Below, piece after piece: positions 1-7,286 of a stretch of DNA of 43,632 nt (within the stretch, counting starts at the first letter, position 1; each line of letters starts with the position of its first letter). The DNA is from Craterilacuibacter sinensis. GTDB taxonomy: Bacteria; Pseudomonadota; Gammaproteobacteria; Burkholderiales; Chromobacteriaceae. The notes beneath the pieces were generated by a model. That model was given only the letters and a program-made list of their open reading frames with translations. It had not been told where the DNA came from and searched no databases. Made by a program: the position numbers and the translations under genes. The stretch spans positions 92,760-136,391 of the forward strand of contig NZ_WSSB01000010.1 of NCBI RefSeq assembly GCF_009831765.1, written 5' to 3'.

Positions 1-87
1 CTCGGGACTCGGGACTCGGGACTCGGGTTTCAGCGTAAGAGCTGAGCAAATCACGTCAAGGCCGCAAATCCCGGGTTCTAGCTCCCA
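1..87. repeat. Short G-rich/C-rich ended element at window edge (same family as 1188-1258 and 26281-26767)
   Basis: Positions 1-27 are tandem CTCGGGA units. The inner end, CGGGACTCGGGTTTCAGCG, matches the inverted right end of the copy in rfbB at 17 of 19 positions. About 30 unique bases later comes a C-rich end (about 65-86, AATCCCGGGTTCTAGCTCCC) that resembles the inverted left end. No gene lies between the two ends. The outer boundary is cut by the window edge, so the real length is unknown. Confidence 0.5.
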
Positions 88-367
88 CAACAAAGCAGTA
101 AGCATCCCCAGCAACTTTCTGCCCCACTCAGTATTTCTACGGATAGGCAGCTACAGCTTGCAGCCTTAAAATAGCCGCACATTTTGGAGGCAAGACCCCG
201 CAGCGCTTGCGCTGCACACCTTTTGGGCAGTCCGGTCAAAGGCGGCATCGGCTTGGCAACAGGCTGCTGTCGCCTTTGCCTTTTCAGCGACCACCGGCCC
301 CAAGCCCCGGTTTTCCCCGTAAAATAGCGCATACGCTTCCCCCATTATTTAAAGAAACGGATTTGAC
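88..367. other. Intergenic region upstream of rfbB
   Basis: No convincing gene is seen here on either strand; the open frames are short and lack family resemblance. Near the 3' end a -10-like TAAAAT (320-325) stands in CCCGTAAAATAGCGCATAC, closely resembling the sequence just before the WbpM-like gene (22303-22320). No good -35 accompanies it. A weak Shine-Dalgarno site (GGA, 359-361) precedes the rfbB ATG. No ops element was found here, unlike upstream of 2309. Confidence 0.4.
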
Positions 368-1495
368 ATGATCCTGGTCACCGGCGGCGCCGGCTTTATC
401 GGCGGCAATTTTGTACTCGACTGGCTGGCACAATGCGACGAGCCGGTCATCAATCTTGACGCACTCACCTACGCCGGCAACCTTGATACGCTCAAATCGC
501 TGGCCAACGACCCGCGTCACACCTTCGTGCGCGGCGATATCTGTGACCGCGAACTGGTGGGCAAGCTACTGGCCCAGCATCAGCCGCGCGCGGTGATCAA
601 CTTCGCTGCCGAAAGCCATGTCGACCGCTCCATCCACGGCCCAGGCGATTTTATCCAGACCAATATCGTTGGCACCTTCAATCTGCTGGAAAATGTACGC
701 ACCTACTGGAGCGGGCTTGAGCACGAAGCCAAGCAGGCTTTCCGCTTTTTGCACGTTTCCACCGACGAGGTGTACGGCACGCTGGGCCCCAACGATGCGC
801 CGTTTAGCGAGACCCACCGCGTCGAGCCCAACAGCCCCTACTCAGCCTCCAAGGCCGCATCAGATCATCTGGTACGCGCCTGGCATCACACTTATGGCCT
901 GCCGGTGATCACCACCAATTGCAGCAACAACTACGGTCCCTATCACTTCCCCGAGAAGCTGATCCCGCTGGTCATCCTCAATGCCCTGGCCGGCAAGCCG
1001 CTGCCCATCTACGGCGATGGCCAGCAGATCCGCGACTGGCTATATGTCAAAGACCACTGCAGCGCCATCCGCCGCGTACTGGCAGCCGGTCGCCTGGGCG
1101 AAACCTATAACGTCGGCGGCTGGAACGAAAAGGCCAACCTCGACGTGGTGCACACCATCTGCGCGATACTGGATGAGCTGAAGCCGAAACAGGGAACAGG
1201 GAACCGGGAACCGGGAGCCGTTCACGCCGAATCCCGAGTCCCGGATTCCGATTCCCAGACGAGCTACGCGGCACAGATCACCTACGTCACCGACCGTCCC
1301 GGCCACGACCGACGCTATGCCATTGATGCACGCAAGCTGGAACAGGAGTTGGGCTGGAAACCGGCCGAAACCTTCGAAACTGGCATCCGCAAGACGGTTG
1401 AATGGTATTTGAACAACAGTGACTGGGTGGACAATGTCACCAGCGGCAGCTACCGCGAGTGGGTGGCCAAGCAGTACCACAACACAAACAGCTAA
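368..1495 (+). CDS. rfbB: dTDP-glucose 4,6-dehydratase with in-frame insertion
   Basis: Cytoplasmic short-chain dehydrogenase that turns dTDP-D-glucose into dTDP-4-keto-6-deoxy-D-glucose, the second step of dTDP-L-rhamnose synthesis. The N-terminus carries the Rossmann motif GGAGFIG (6-12). The catalytic Thr-Asp-Glu is at 132-134 in STDEVYG and the YxxxK pair is Y158/K162. The length of 375 residues is about 20 more than usual. The excess is a low-complexity Gly/Asn/Arg/Pro/Asp/Ser stretch at about residues 275-297, between LDELKPK and [10 protein letters not shown]. It is encoded by a repeat copy (1188-1258) inserted in frame. The core on both sides is intact, including [11 protein letters not shown], so the enzyme is probably active. 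The gene stands 77 bases ahead of the RfaH-like gene and is separated from rfbADC by a regulatory leader. Confidence 0.95.
   Translation: MILVTGGAGFIGGNFVLDWLAQCDEPVINLDALTYAGNLDTLKSLANDPRHTFVRGDICDRELVGKLLAQHQPRAVINFAAESHVDRSIHGPGDFIQTNIVGTFNLLENVRTYWSGLEHEAKQAFRFLHVSTDEVYGTLGPNDAPFSETHRVEPNSPYSASKAASDHLVRAWHHTYGLPVITTNCSNNYGPYHFPEKLIPLVILNALAGKPLPIYGDGQQIRDWLYVKDHCSAIRRVLAAGRLGETYNVGGWNEKANLDVVHTICAILDELKPKQGTGNREPGAVHAESRVPDSDSQTSYAAQITYVTDRPGHDRRYAIDARKLEQELGWKPAETFETGIRKTVEWYLNNSDWVDNVTSGSYREWVAKQYHNTNS
1188..1258. repeat. Gene-less short element inserted in frame in rfbB
   Basis: Left end 1188-1220 is G-rich (core GGGAACAGGGAACCGG). Right end 1229-1258 is C-rich (core CCGAGTCCCGGATTCC). 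Eight bases separate them. Both ends match, in the same order and orientation, the two ends around the four-helix-bundle gene at 26281-26767. The inserted coding part, about 69 bases, keeps the rfbB frame. Confidence 0.7.
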
Positions 1496-1571
1496 CGGCC
1501 ATCCGGTATGCCCCGACAGCAAAGGCGGGGCATACGACAACAGCCTTGCCGCACGCCAGCAGAAACCCTTT

Positions 1572-2087
1572 ATGCCGCAAACCATTGTTTCACCGCTCGC
1601 CTGGTATCTGGTTCACACCAAACCGCGTCAGGAAGCCAAAGCGCTGTTCAACCTTGAGCAGCAAGGCTACCCCTGTTACCTGCCACTGATCAGCGTCGAG
1701 AAGGTTCGCCGTGGCAAGGCGCAGGTAGTGAGCGAGCCGCTATTCCCGCGCTATCTGTTTATCCGTCTCGATAGCAGCCAGAGCGGTAAAAGCTGGGCAC
1801 CGATCCGCTCGACCCTGGGCGTGAGTACACTGGTGCAGTTCGGTGGGCAGGCGGCCAAGGTTGAGGATGAGCTCATCCATATGCTGAAACAGCACGAGCA
1901 AGCCAGCCCCTGCGCCCCCCTGTTCAACCCGGGCGAGGTGGTGCACATTGCCGACGGCCCGTTTGCCGGGCTGGAGGCGATCTACCAATGCAGCGAAGCC
2001 GGACACAGATCAATCGTCCTGCTCGAACTGCTGCACAAACGAGTGCGCATGCAGATCGAAACTGCCCGACTGGGCAAGATCGGCTAA
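1572..2087 (+). CDS. rfaH: RfaH-like transcription antiterminator (NusG paralogue)
   Basis: A 171-residue specialised NusG paralogue. Residues 1-110 form the NGN domain that binds the RNA polymerase clamp: WYLVHTKPRQE near the start, then QGYPCYLPL and PLFPRYLFIRLD. A KOW-type domain follows around FNPGEVVHIADGPFAGLEA (about 120-140). RfaH proteins are recruited to paused polymerase at ops elements and suppress termination in long surface-polysaccharide operons. A perfect ops sequence lies 177 bases downstream of this gene, ahead of the main operon, which supports this role rather than general NusG. The ATG at 1572 was chosen because the family begins just before the WYLVHTKP strand; the open frame continues upstream into rfbB without resemblance. 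It could equally be called a locus-specific NusG-like regulator; orthology to E. coli RfaH is not proven. Confidence 0.88.
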   Translation: MPQTIVSPLAWYLVHTKPRQEAKALFNLEQQGYPCYLPLISVEKVRRGKAQVVSEPLFPRYLFIRLDSSQSGKSWAPIRSTLGVSTLVQFGGQAAKVEDELIHMLKQHEQASPCAPLFNPGEVVHIADGPFAGLEAIYQCSEAGHRSIVLLELLHKRVRMQIETARLGKIG

Positions 2088-2154
2088 CACGATGTGCCAG
2101 CTACAGCAATACAACACATTCGCGGCCGCTATTTTGCCTCGTGCATCCATTCAC

Positions 2155-2184
2155 TTGGACTAGACCGCCTTACCCCTGTAAACT
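2155..2184 (+). promoter_or_regulatory. Candidate promoter of the main operon
   Basis: TTGGAC (2155-2160), 18 bases, then TAAACT (2179-2184). The -35 is weak and the -10 is fair. Transcription would start near 2191, inside the inverted repeat below and about 70 bases before ops, a normal distance for an ops leader. This is inferred only from motif and position. Confidence 0.35.
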
Positions 2185-2200
2185 TGTTCAAGTTTGAACA
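2185..2200. promoter_or_regulatory. Perfect 7-bp inverted repeat, possible operator
   Basis: TGTTCAA-GT-TTGAACA is a perfect dyad of 16 bases. It lies where transcription would begin and 109 bases before the MarR-type regulator gene. MarR proteins bind dyads of this size, so autoregulation is a reasonable inference but untested. Confidence 0.45.
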
Positions 2201-2219
2201 GTGGCCGCTCTCGGCCACT
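2200..2219 (+). promoter_or_regulatory. Leader hairpin upstream of ops
   Basis: AGTGGCCG, loop CTCT, CGGCCACT: a perfect 8-bp GC-rich stem. It has no following U-run, so it is not a classical terminator. It could be a pause or stabilising hairpin in the leader, 44 bases before ops. Confidence 0.4.
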
Positions 2220-2263
2220 TGACTTATCAACGCCCCGCGCGCTTGCCGAACGTGACACGGCAG

Positions 2264-2275
2264 GGCGGTAGCGTG
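2264..2275 (+). promoter_or_regulatory. ops element (JUMPstart core), RfaH recruitment site
   Basis: GGCGGTAGCGTG is identical to the enterobacterial ops consensus, and the preceding G also fits the JUMPstart 3' end (GGGCGGTAGCGTG). It sits in the non-coding leader between the RfaH-like gene and the operon that starts at 2309, on the coding strand. The in-frame GTG at 2273 falls inside this motif, which argues against its use as a start codon. Confidence 0.85.
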
Positions 2276-2308
2276 TCCGAAACACCACGAACCATCGTAA
2301 ATCGCCCC

Positions 2309-2668
2309 ATGGCCAGCCGCCAAAGCAAGCTACAAGAAGACACCTATTATCGCGTGATGCGCCTACTGCAGGACAACCCGGATATCACTCAGCGCGAGTT
2401 GGCCACTCAACTAGGCATCAGCGTTGGCGGGCTCAACTATTGCCTGAAAGCGTTAATGGAAAAGGGCTGGGTCAAGATGCAGAACTTCGCCCGCTCCAAG
2501 AACAAATTCGGCTATATCTATGTGCTCACCCCCAGCGGCATCGCAGAGAAAGCCGCGCTGACTAAACACTTCTTGCAGCGCAAGCAGGAAGAATACGACG
2601 CACTCAGCCAGGAAATAGAAGCGCTACGCGCAGAAATGAAGGCCCAGGCACAAAATCCCGCAGACTAA
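2309..2668 (+). CDS. MarR-type EPS-associated transcriptional regulator
   Basis: A 119-residue winged-helix protein. Residues 8-70 form the DNA-binding domain: DTYYRVMRLLQDNPDITQRELATQL gives the first helices and LGISVGGLNYCLKALMEKGWV is a helix-turn-helix with recognition helix. The C-terminus (about 88-119) is a charged coiled coil rich in Glu, Gln and Lys, probably for dimerisation. Proteins of this type are found at exopolysaccharide loci. It is the first gene after ops and precedes rfbA by 184 bases. The ATG at 2309 was chosen because the family begins with the MASRQSKLQED-like segment; an in-frame GTG at 2273 lies inside ops. It may act on the dyad at 2185-2200. The direction of regulation cannot be read from sequence. 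Confidence 0.85.
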   Translation: MASRQSKLQEDTYYRVMRLLQDNPDITQRELATQLGISVGGLNYCLKALMEKGWVKMQNFARSKNKFGYIYVLTPSGIAEKAALTKHFLQRKQEEYDALSQEIEALRAEMKAQAQNPAD

Positions 2669-2679
2669 TGGATTGGACG

Positions 2680-2806
2680 CCCCCTCACCCCGGTCATCTC
2701 CCACCAGCAAGAGAGGCTGGGTCGCCATTTACCGCCACCTTACACCGCCAGACTGAGGTACATCGCCCTTTCCTTCTCCCCTTAGGGAGAGCGCCGGATG
2801 AGGGCG
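2680..2806. repeat. Dispersed intergenic repeat (CTTCTCCC...GGATGAGGG type), copy 1
   Basis: The left side reads CCCCCTCACCCCGGTC. The right side reads CCTTCTCCCCTTAGGGAGAG and then CGCCGGATGAGGGC. The two outer arms are imperfect inverted copies of each other, and the right arm contains its own small hairpin. A related copy lies at 4707-4815. It fills the gap between the MarR gene and rfbA. Confidence 0.65.
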
Positions 2807-2852
2807 GCCAACGCCAACACGCAAGCAACACCCAAATATTGGAATGCAAAAT

Positions 2853-3734
2853 ATGACCCAAGCCAGAAAAGGCATCATCCTCGCCGGCGGCTCCGGCACC
2901 CGCCTCTACCCCGCTACGCTAGCCGTCAGCAAGCAACTGCTGCCGATCTACGACAAGCCGATGATCTACTACCCGCTCTGCACCCTGCTGCTGGCCGGCA
3001 TCCGCGAGATCCTGATCATCTCCACCCCGCAGGACACCCCACGCTTCGAACAGCTGCTGGGCGATGGCAGCCAATGGGGTATCAAGCTGCAATACGCGGC
3101 ACAGCCCAGCCCGGATGGGCTGGCACAAGCCTTTATCATCGGCGAAGACTTCCTCGCCGGCGCACCCTCTGCCCTGGTACTGGGCGACAATATCTACTAC
3201 GGCCACGACTTCACCAAACTGCTGCAAGACGCCAACACTAAAACCAGAGGCGCCAGCGTGTTTGCCTACCATGTGCAAGATCCGGAGCGCTATGGCGTAG
3301 TGGAATTCGACGCCTGCGGCAAGGCACTTTCCATCGAAGAAAAGCCGCAGCAGCCCAAAAGCAATTACGCCGTGACCGGCCTGTATTTCTACGATGCACA
3401 AGTGGTCGACATCGCCAAGGCCATCAAGCCCTCGCATCGTGGCGAACTGGAAATCACCGACGTCAACAATGTCTACCTGCAACAAGGCCAGCTCGATGTG
3501 CAGACCATGGGCCGCGGCTATGCATGGCTGGACACTGGCACCCACGAATCCATGCTCGAAGCCAGCCAGTTCATCGCCACCGTCGAAACCCGCCAGGGCC
3601 TGAAAGTAGCCTGCCCGGAAGAAATCGCCTACAACGCCGGCTGGATCGATGCTGCACAAGTAGAAAAACTGGCCGCCCCGCTAAAGAAAAACGCCTACGG
3701 CCAGTATCTGCTGCAACTGATCGCGCAGCACTAA
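2853..3734 (+). CDS. rfbA: Glucose-1-phosphate thymidylyltransferase
   Basis: Joins dTTP and glucose-1-phosphate to dTDP-glucose, the first step of dTDP-L-rhamnose synthesis. The 293-residue length is normal. The nucleotide-binding signature [14 protein letters not shown] lies at about residues 7-20, followed by [18 protein letters not shown], which contains the conserved Lys and sugar-phosphate contacts. LGDNIYYG carries the metal-binding Asp, and [20 protein letters not shown] is the sugar-binding part. The ATG at 2853 fits family N-termini better than the one at 2844. A GGA lies nine bases ahead. rfbD follows 22 bases later. The enzyme is expected to be feedback-inhibited by dTDP-rhamnose, as is general for the family. 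Confidence 0.95.
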   Translation: MTQARKGIILAGGSGTRLYPATLAVSKQLLPIYDKPMIYYPLCTLLLAGIREILIISTPQDTPRFEQLLGDGSQWGIKLQYAAQPSPDGLAQAFIIGEDFLAGAPSALVLGDNIYYGHDFTKLLQDANTKTRGASVFAYHVQDPERYGVVEFDACGKALSIEEKPQQPKSNYAVTGLYFYDAQVVDIAKAIKPSHRGELEITDVNNVYLQQGQLDVQTMGRGYAWLDTGTHESMLEASQFIATVETRQGLKVACPEEIAYNAGWIDAAQVEKLAAPLKKNAYGQYLLQLIAQH

Positions 3735-3756
3735 GCCCTCCAGACGGAAACCTACA

Positions 3757-4692
3757 ATGAGCCGCATCCTGATTACTGGTGCCAATGGCCAGCTCGGCTT
3801 CGAGTTGCGCCGCGCGCTCGCAGCGCTAGGCGAAGTATTCGCCCTGACCCGCGAACAGTTTGACCTTGCCGACGAAGCGGCAATGCTGGAGACACTGGAC
3901 GCCCTGCGCCCACAGATTGTCGTCAACCCAGCCGCCTATACCGCCGTCGACCGCGCCGAAAGCGAAAGCGCACTGGCCCACGCCATCAACGCGCATGCCC
4001 CGGGCGTGCTGGCACGCTGGTGCGCCGCCAACGATGCCCTGCTGATCCACTACAGTACCGACTACATCTTTGGGGGCGCAGGTGACCAAGCCTGGAGCGA
4101 AGAGGACGCCCCGGAGCCGCAGTCGGTCTACGCCCACAGCAAATGGCTGGGCGAACAAGCGGTGCGAGCACATACTGGCCATCACCTGATCCTGCGTACC
4201 AGCTGGGTCTACGGTGCGCACGGCAACAACTTCCTCAAGACCATGCTGCGCCTCGCTGCCGAGCGCGACAGTCTGAACGTGGTGGCCGACCAGATTGGTG
4301 CCCCCACCAGCGCCGCACTCATCGCCGACGTCACCGCCCAGATCATCAGCCGCTACCGCCTGCCCACGCAAAAATTCGACTACGGCACCTATCATCTGGC
4401 TGCGCAAGGTGAAACCAGCTGGCACGGCTACGCCTGCCACGCCATTTCCCACGCACATAGCTTGGGCTACTCGCTGCAACTGGGTCCGGCCGCCATCCAC
4501 GCCATTGGCACCGCAGACTACCCGCTGCCAGCCCGCCGCCCGACCAACTCGCGACTTAACTGCAACAAACTGCAACGCGCCTTCAGTCTCACCCTGCCGT
4601 CATGGCAAACAGGGGTAGAACATGTGATCGAGCGGCTGTTTCATAGCCTGCAAACTGCCAGCGCAAGCAACACCCAACCCTGCCCAGGGTAA
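3757..4692 (+). CDS. rfbD: dTDP-4-dehydrorhamnose reductase
   Basis: Last step of dTDP-L-rhamnose synthesis: NAD(P)H-dependent reduction of dTDP-4-keto-L-rhamnose. The 311-residue SDR-extended protein has GANGQLG at 7-13, HYSTDYIFGG with the catalytic Thr, and YAHSKWLGE with the YxxxK pair (about 125-129). TSWVYGAHGNNFLKTMLRLA follows as in RmlD. The C-terminus is about 10-15 residues longer than many homologues and ends in a Ser/Thr/Asn-rich tail. It comes 22 bases after rfbA. The following gap to rfbC (150 bases) is filled by a dispersed repeat. Confidence 0.94.
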   Translation: MSRILITGANGQLGFELRRALAALGEVFALTREQFDLADEAAMLETLDALRPQIVVNPAAYTAVDRAESESALAHAINAHAPGVLARWCAANDALLIHYSTDYIFGGAGDQAWSEEDAPEPQSVYAHSKWLGEQAVRAHTGHHLILRTSWVYGAHGNNFLKTMLRLAAERDSLNVVADQIGAPTSAALIADVTAQIISRYRLPTQKFDYGTYHLAAQGETSWHGYACHAISHAHSLGYSLQLGPAAIHAIGTADYPLPARRPTNSRLNCNKLQRAFSLTLPSWQTGVEHVIERLFHSLQTASASNTQPCPG

Positions 4693-4706
4693 AACAAGCC
4701 AACATA

Positions 4707-4815
4707 CTTCTCCCTCTGGTGGAAGGTGGCGCTCCAATAGCGTTTTCTCCACATCCCTTCTCCTCTTGGGAGAAGGTGGCGCGCAGCGCCGGATGAGGGA
4801 TTCGCCGGATGAGAG
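4707..4815. repeat. Dispersed intergenic repeat (CTTCTCCC...GGATGAGGG type), copy 2
   Basis: Two tandem part-copies: CTTCTCCCTCTGGTGGAAGG with GTGGCGC (4707-4733), and CCCTTCTCCTCTTGGGAGAAGG with GTGGCGCGCAGCGCCGGATGAGGG (4755-4799). A third short echo, CGCCGGATGAGAG, ends at 4815. Each has an internal hairpin. Relation to 2680-2806 is evident from the shared CGCCGGATGAGGG end. Confidence 0.7.
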
Positions 4816-4842
4816 CCCACCCAAGAATAAAGAAAACCAACC

Positions 4843-5385
4843 ATGCAAGTCATCGACACTGCCATCCCCGACGTCAAGATCATCGAACCCCGCGTTTTCA
4901 AGGACGAGCGCGGCTTCTTCTTCGAAAGCTTTAACCAGCAACGCTTCAACGAAGCCATCGGCCGCAAAGTCACCTTCGTACAGGACAACCACAGCAGATC
5001 AAGCAAGGGCGTGTTGCGCGGCCTGCACTACCAGCGCCCGCCGCACGCACAAGGCAAACTGGTACGCTGCACAGTAGGCGAAGTATTCGACGTCGCCGTC
5101 GACATCCGCGAAGGCTCTCCGACTTTCGGACAGTGGGTCGGCATCAACCTGTCTGCCGACAACAAACGCCAATTGTGGATCCCAGAGGGGTTCGCCCACG
5201 GCTTTGTCACCCTCAGTGAAACAGCAGAACTGCTGTACAAGGCGACCGATTATTACGCACCACAGGCAGACGCATGCATCCGCTGGGATGACCCCGTGAT
5301 CGGAGTAGAGTGGCCACTGCCATGCACGCCCATTTTGTCGGTGAAGGATGAGCAGGGAACCGCTCTACTGGCCGTCTCGTTTTGA
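4843..5385 (+). CDS. rfbC: dTDP-4-dehydrorhamnose 3,5-epimerase
   Basis: Epimerises dTDP-4-keto-6-deoxy-D-glucose at C3 and C5, the third step of dTDP-L-rhamnose synthesis. It is a 180-residue cupin-fold dimer. Visible signatures are VFKDERGFFFESFN, the substrate loop VQDNHSRSSKGVLRGLHYQ with catalytic His in RGLHYQ, and WIPEGFAHGFVTLSE. With rfbB, rfbA and rfbD the pathway is complete in this locus. This fits the presence of a rhamnosyltransferase-like gene at 18192. The start ATG has a weakly purine-rich upstream (AAGAATAAAGAAAA). Confidence 0.95.
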   Translation: MQVIDTAIPDVKIIEPRVFKDERGFFFESFNQQRFNEAIGRKVTFVQDNHSRSSKGVLRGLHYQRPPHAQGKLVRCTVGEVFDVAVDIREGSPTFGQWVGINLSADNKRQLWIPEGFAHGFVTLSETAELLYKATDYYAPQADACIRWDDPVIGVEWPLPCTPILSVKDEQGTALLAVSF

Positions 5386-5495
5386 ACGACGACCGATCTT
5401 CATCACCCGATACCCCTTCAATATTCATTTTCTAGCTTTGGCTTTTAGTGCTCCATGCAGCAACAAGCCTCACACAAACAGCAGCGTACAGATCG

Positions 5496-6491
5496 ATGCC
5501 CGACATCAGCCTAAGCAACGGCAAAAAATTCATGGCCGCATCAGGGTCTTCCATCCTAGATGCAGCCACCCAGGCACAGGTGGCCTTGCCCTACAGTTGT
5601 AAGAGCGGTCGCTGCAGCAGCTGCAAATGCAAGGTCGTCAGCGGCGAAACACTCGCGCTGACAGCAGAGCTGGGGCTCACCCAGGAAGAACGGGAGCAAG
5701 GCTGGATACTCAGCTGCGTGCGCAGCGCCCAAACAGATCTGGTACTTGAAGTCGACGACCTCGGCAGCGTTGAACTTCCACCTACCAAGACCAGCCCCTG
5801 CCGGATCAGCCACATCGAACGTCTGGCACCCGATGTAGTGCGCGTAATACTGCGCCTGCCACCGGCCGCGATGTTTACCTTTCTGCCGGGGCAGTATATC
5901 GACGTAATTGGCCCGAATGGCGTGCGCCGCAGTTACTCGCTGGCCAACGCACCCGCAACCGACAAGACGCTTGAACTTCATATCCGCGCAGTGAAAGGCG
6001 GGGTCATGAGCGACTACTGGTTCAATCAAGCCAAGGAAAACGACCTGCTCAGATTGAACGGCCCGCTTGGCACGTTCTTCCTGCGCGAAACAAGCGGACA
6101 AGACCTCGTATTCCTGGCCACCGGCACCGGTATCGCTCCAGTCAAGGCCATGCTGGAAGCACTGGCTGCGTTGCCGCAGGATCAACAGCCCGCTTCGGTC
6201 ACCGTACTATGGGGCGGGCGTACGCCAGCAGATATCTACATCGACTTGCCCAGCCTGCCTGGCCATTACCAGTTCGTTCCCGTACTGTCCCGCGCGGATG
6301 AAGACTGGGCGGGTGCCAAGGGCTATGTGCACGAGGTTCTGTTGCAACGCGCAGCGGACTTGAGCCACACCACCGTGTACGCCTGCGGCTCCGACGCGAT
6401 GATTCACAGCGCCCGCAAGGTTTTGGTAGCAGCAGGTTTGCCTGCCCGGCAGTTTTACGCCGACGCATTTGTCAGTTCCGGAAACATTTAA
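5496..6491 (+). CDS. ascD: CDP-6-deoxy-L-threo-D-glycero-4-hexulose-3-dehydrase reductase (E3; ferredoxin-NAD reductase type)
   Basis: Electron donor for the E1 dehydrase (RfbH), passing electrons from NADH through FAD and a [2Fe-2S] cluster in C3 deoxygenation of the CDP-hexose. The 331 residues hold a plant-type ferredoxin domain with C35-x4-C40-x2-C43 and C74. A flavin domain follows with RSYSLAN (145-151), and the NAD domain has ATGTGIAP (208-215). It corresponds to Salmonella rfbI/DdhD and Yersinia AscD and stands directly before rfbF-rfbG-rfbH, as in Salmonella. The ATG at 5496 was chosen because the first beta-strand ([10 protein letters not shown]) starts right after it; an upstream ATG at 5448 would add 16 unrelated residues. 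Stop and rfbF start are 19 bases apart. Confidence 0.88.
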   Translation: MPDISLSNGKKFMAASGSSILDAATQAQVALPYSCKSGRCSSCKCKVVSGETLALTAELGLTQEEREQGWILSCVRSAQTDLVLEVDDLGSVELPPTKTSPCRISHIERLAPDVVRVILRLPPAAMFTFLPGQYIDVIGPNGVRRSYSLANAPATDKTLELHIRAVKGGVMSDYWFNQAKENDLLRLNGPLGTFFLRETSGQDLVFLATGTGIAPVKAMLEALAALPQDQQPASVTVLWGGRTPADIYIDLPSLPGHYQFVPVLSRADEDWAGAKGYVHEVLLQRAADLSHTTVYACGSDAMIHSARKVLVAAGLPARQFYADAFVSSGNI

Positions 6492-6510
6492 TTTCTACAA
6501 GGTTATCGAC

Positions 6511-7284
6511 ATGAAAGCAGTCATCCTGGCCGGCGGTCTCGGCACCCGTATCAGCGAAGAAACGACGACCCGCCCCAAGCCCATGATCGAAATCGGCGGC
6601 AAACCGATTCTCTGGCACATCATGAAGATGTACTCGCAGCACGGCATCAACGACTTTATTATCTGCTGTGGTTACAAGGGCTATGTCATCAAGGAGTACT
6701 TCGCCAACTACTTCCTGCATATGTCCGATGTCACCTTCGACATGCGCTCCAATACCATGGAAGTGCACCATAAGCGCGCCGAGCCATGGACTGTGACCCT
6801 GGTGGATACCGGTGACGAATCCATGACCGGCGGCCGCCTCAAGCGTGTCAGCAAGTATGTGGAAAACGACGAGGCTTTCTGCTTCACCTACGGCGACGGC
6901 GTCAGCGACGTGAACATCGCCGACACCATCGCCTTCCACCGCCAGCACGGCAAGGCAGCTACCCTCACCGCCACTTTCCCCCCTGGCCGCTTTGGCGCAC
7001 TGGATATTCAGGCCAATCAGGTGATGAGCTTCAAGGAAAAGCCCAAAGGCGATGGAGCCATGATCAATGGCGGTTTCTTCGTGCTCTCGCCCAAGGTCCT
7101 CAGCTACCTGAAGGACGACAGCACTACCTGGGAGCAAGAGCCGCTGATGAATCTGGCCAGCGACGGCGAACTGATGGCCTACCCACACGAAGGCTTCTGG
7201 CAACCGATGGATACCCTGCGTGACAAGCACTATCTGGAAGCCCTATGGGCATCCGGCAAGGCTCCGTGGAAGAAGTGGGACTGA
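6511..7284 (+). CDS. rfbF: Glucose-1-phosphate cytidylyltransferase
   Basis: Makes CDP-D-glucose from CTP and glucose-1-phosphate, the entry to the CDP-linked deoxysugars. The protein has 257 residues. The N-terminus carries [16 protein letters not shown] with the nucleotide loop, and [20 protein letters not shown] with the conserved Lys. [12 protein letters not shown] contains the metal Asp, and [19 protein letters not shown] is the sugar-binding part. The ATG at 6511 is preceded by AAGG at a good distance; an upstream in-frame start inside the previous gene would add an unrelated tail. rfbG begins three bases after the stop, so the two are translationally coupled. Confidence 0.95.
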   Translation: MKAVILAGGLGTRISEETTTRPKPMIEIGGKPILWHIMKMYSQHGINDFIICCGYKGYVIKEYFANYFLHMSDVTFDMRSNTMEVHHKRAEPWTVTLVDTGDESMTGGRLKRVSKYVENDEAFCFTYGDGVSDVNIADTIAFHRQHGKAATLTATFPPGRFGALDIQANQVMSFKEKPKGDGAMINGGFFVLSPKVLSYLKDDSTTWEQEPLMNLASDGELMAYPHEGFWQPMDTLRDKHYLEALWASGKAPWKKWD

Positions 7285-7286
7285 AC

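Noticed and set aside
1-30. CRISPR array or tandem-repeat locus
   Set aside because: Seven-base units without spacers; the match to the other element ends explains it better.
78-332. 84-codon frame on the - strand before rfbB
   Set aside because: Cys/Ser/Gly-rich, no resemblance, no ribosome site, and overlaps the repeat at 1-87.
2273-2275. GTG as start of the MarR-type gene
   Set aside because: The codon is part of the ops element, and the protein family starts at the ATG at 2309.
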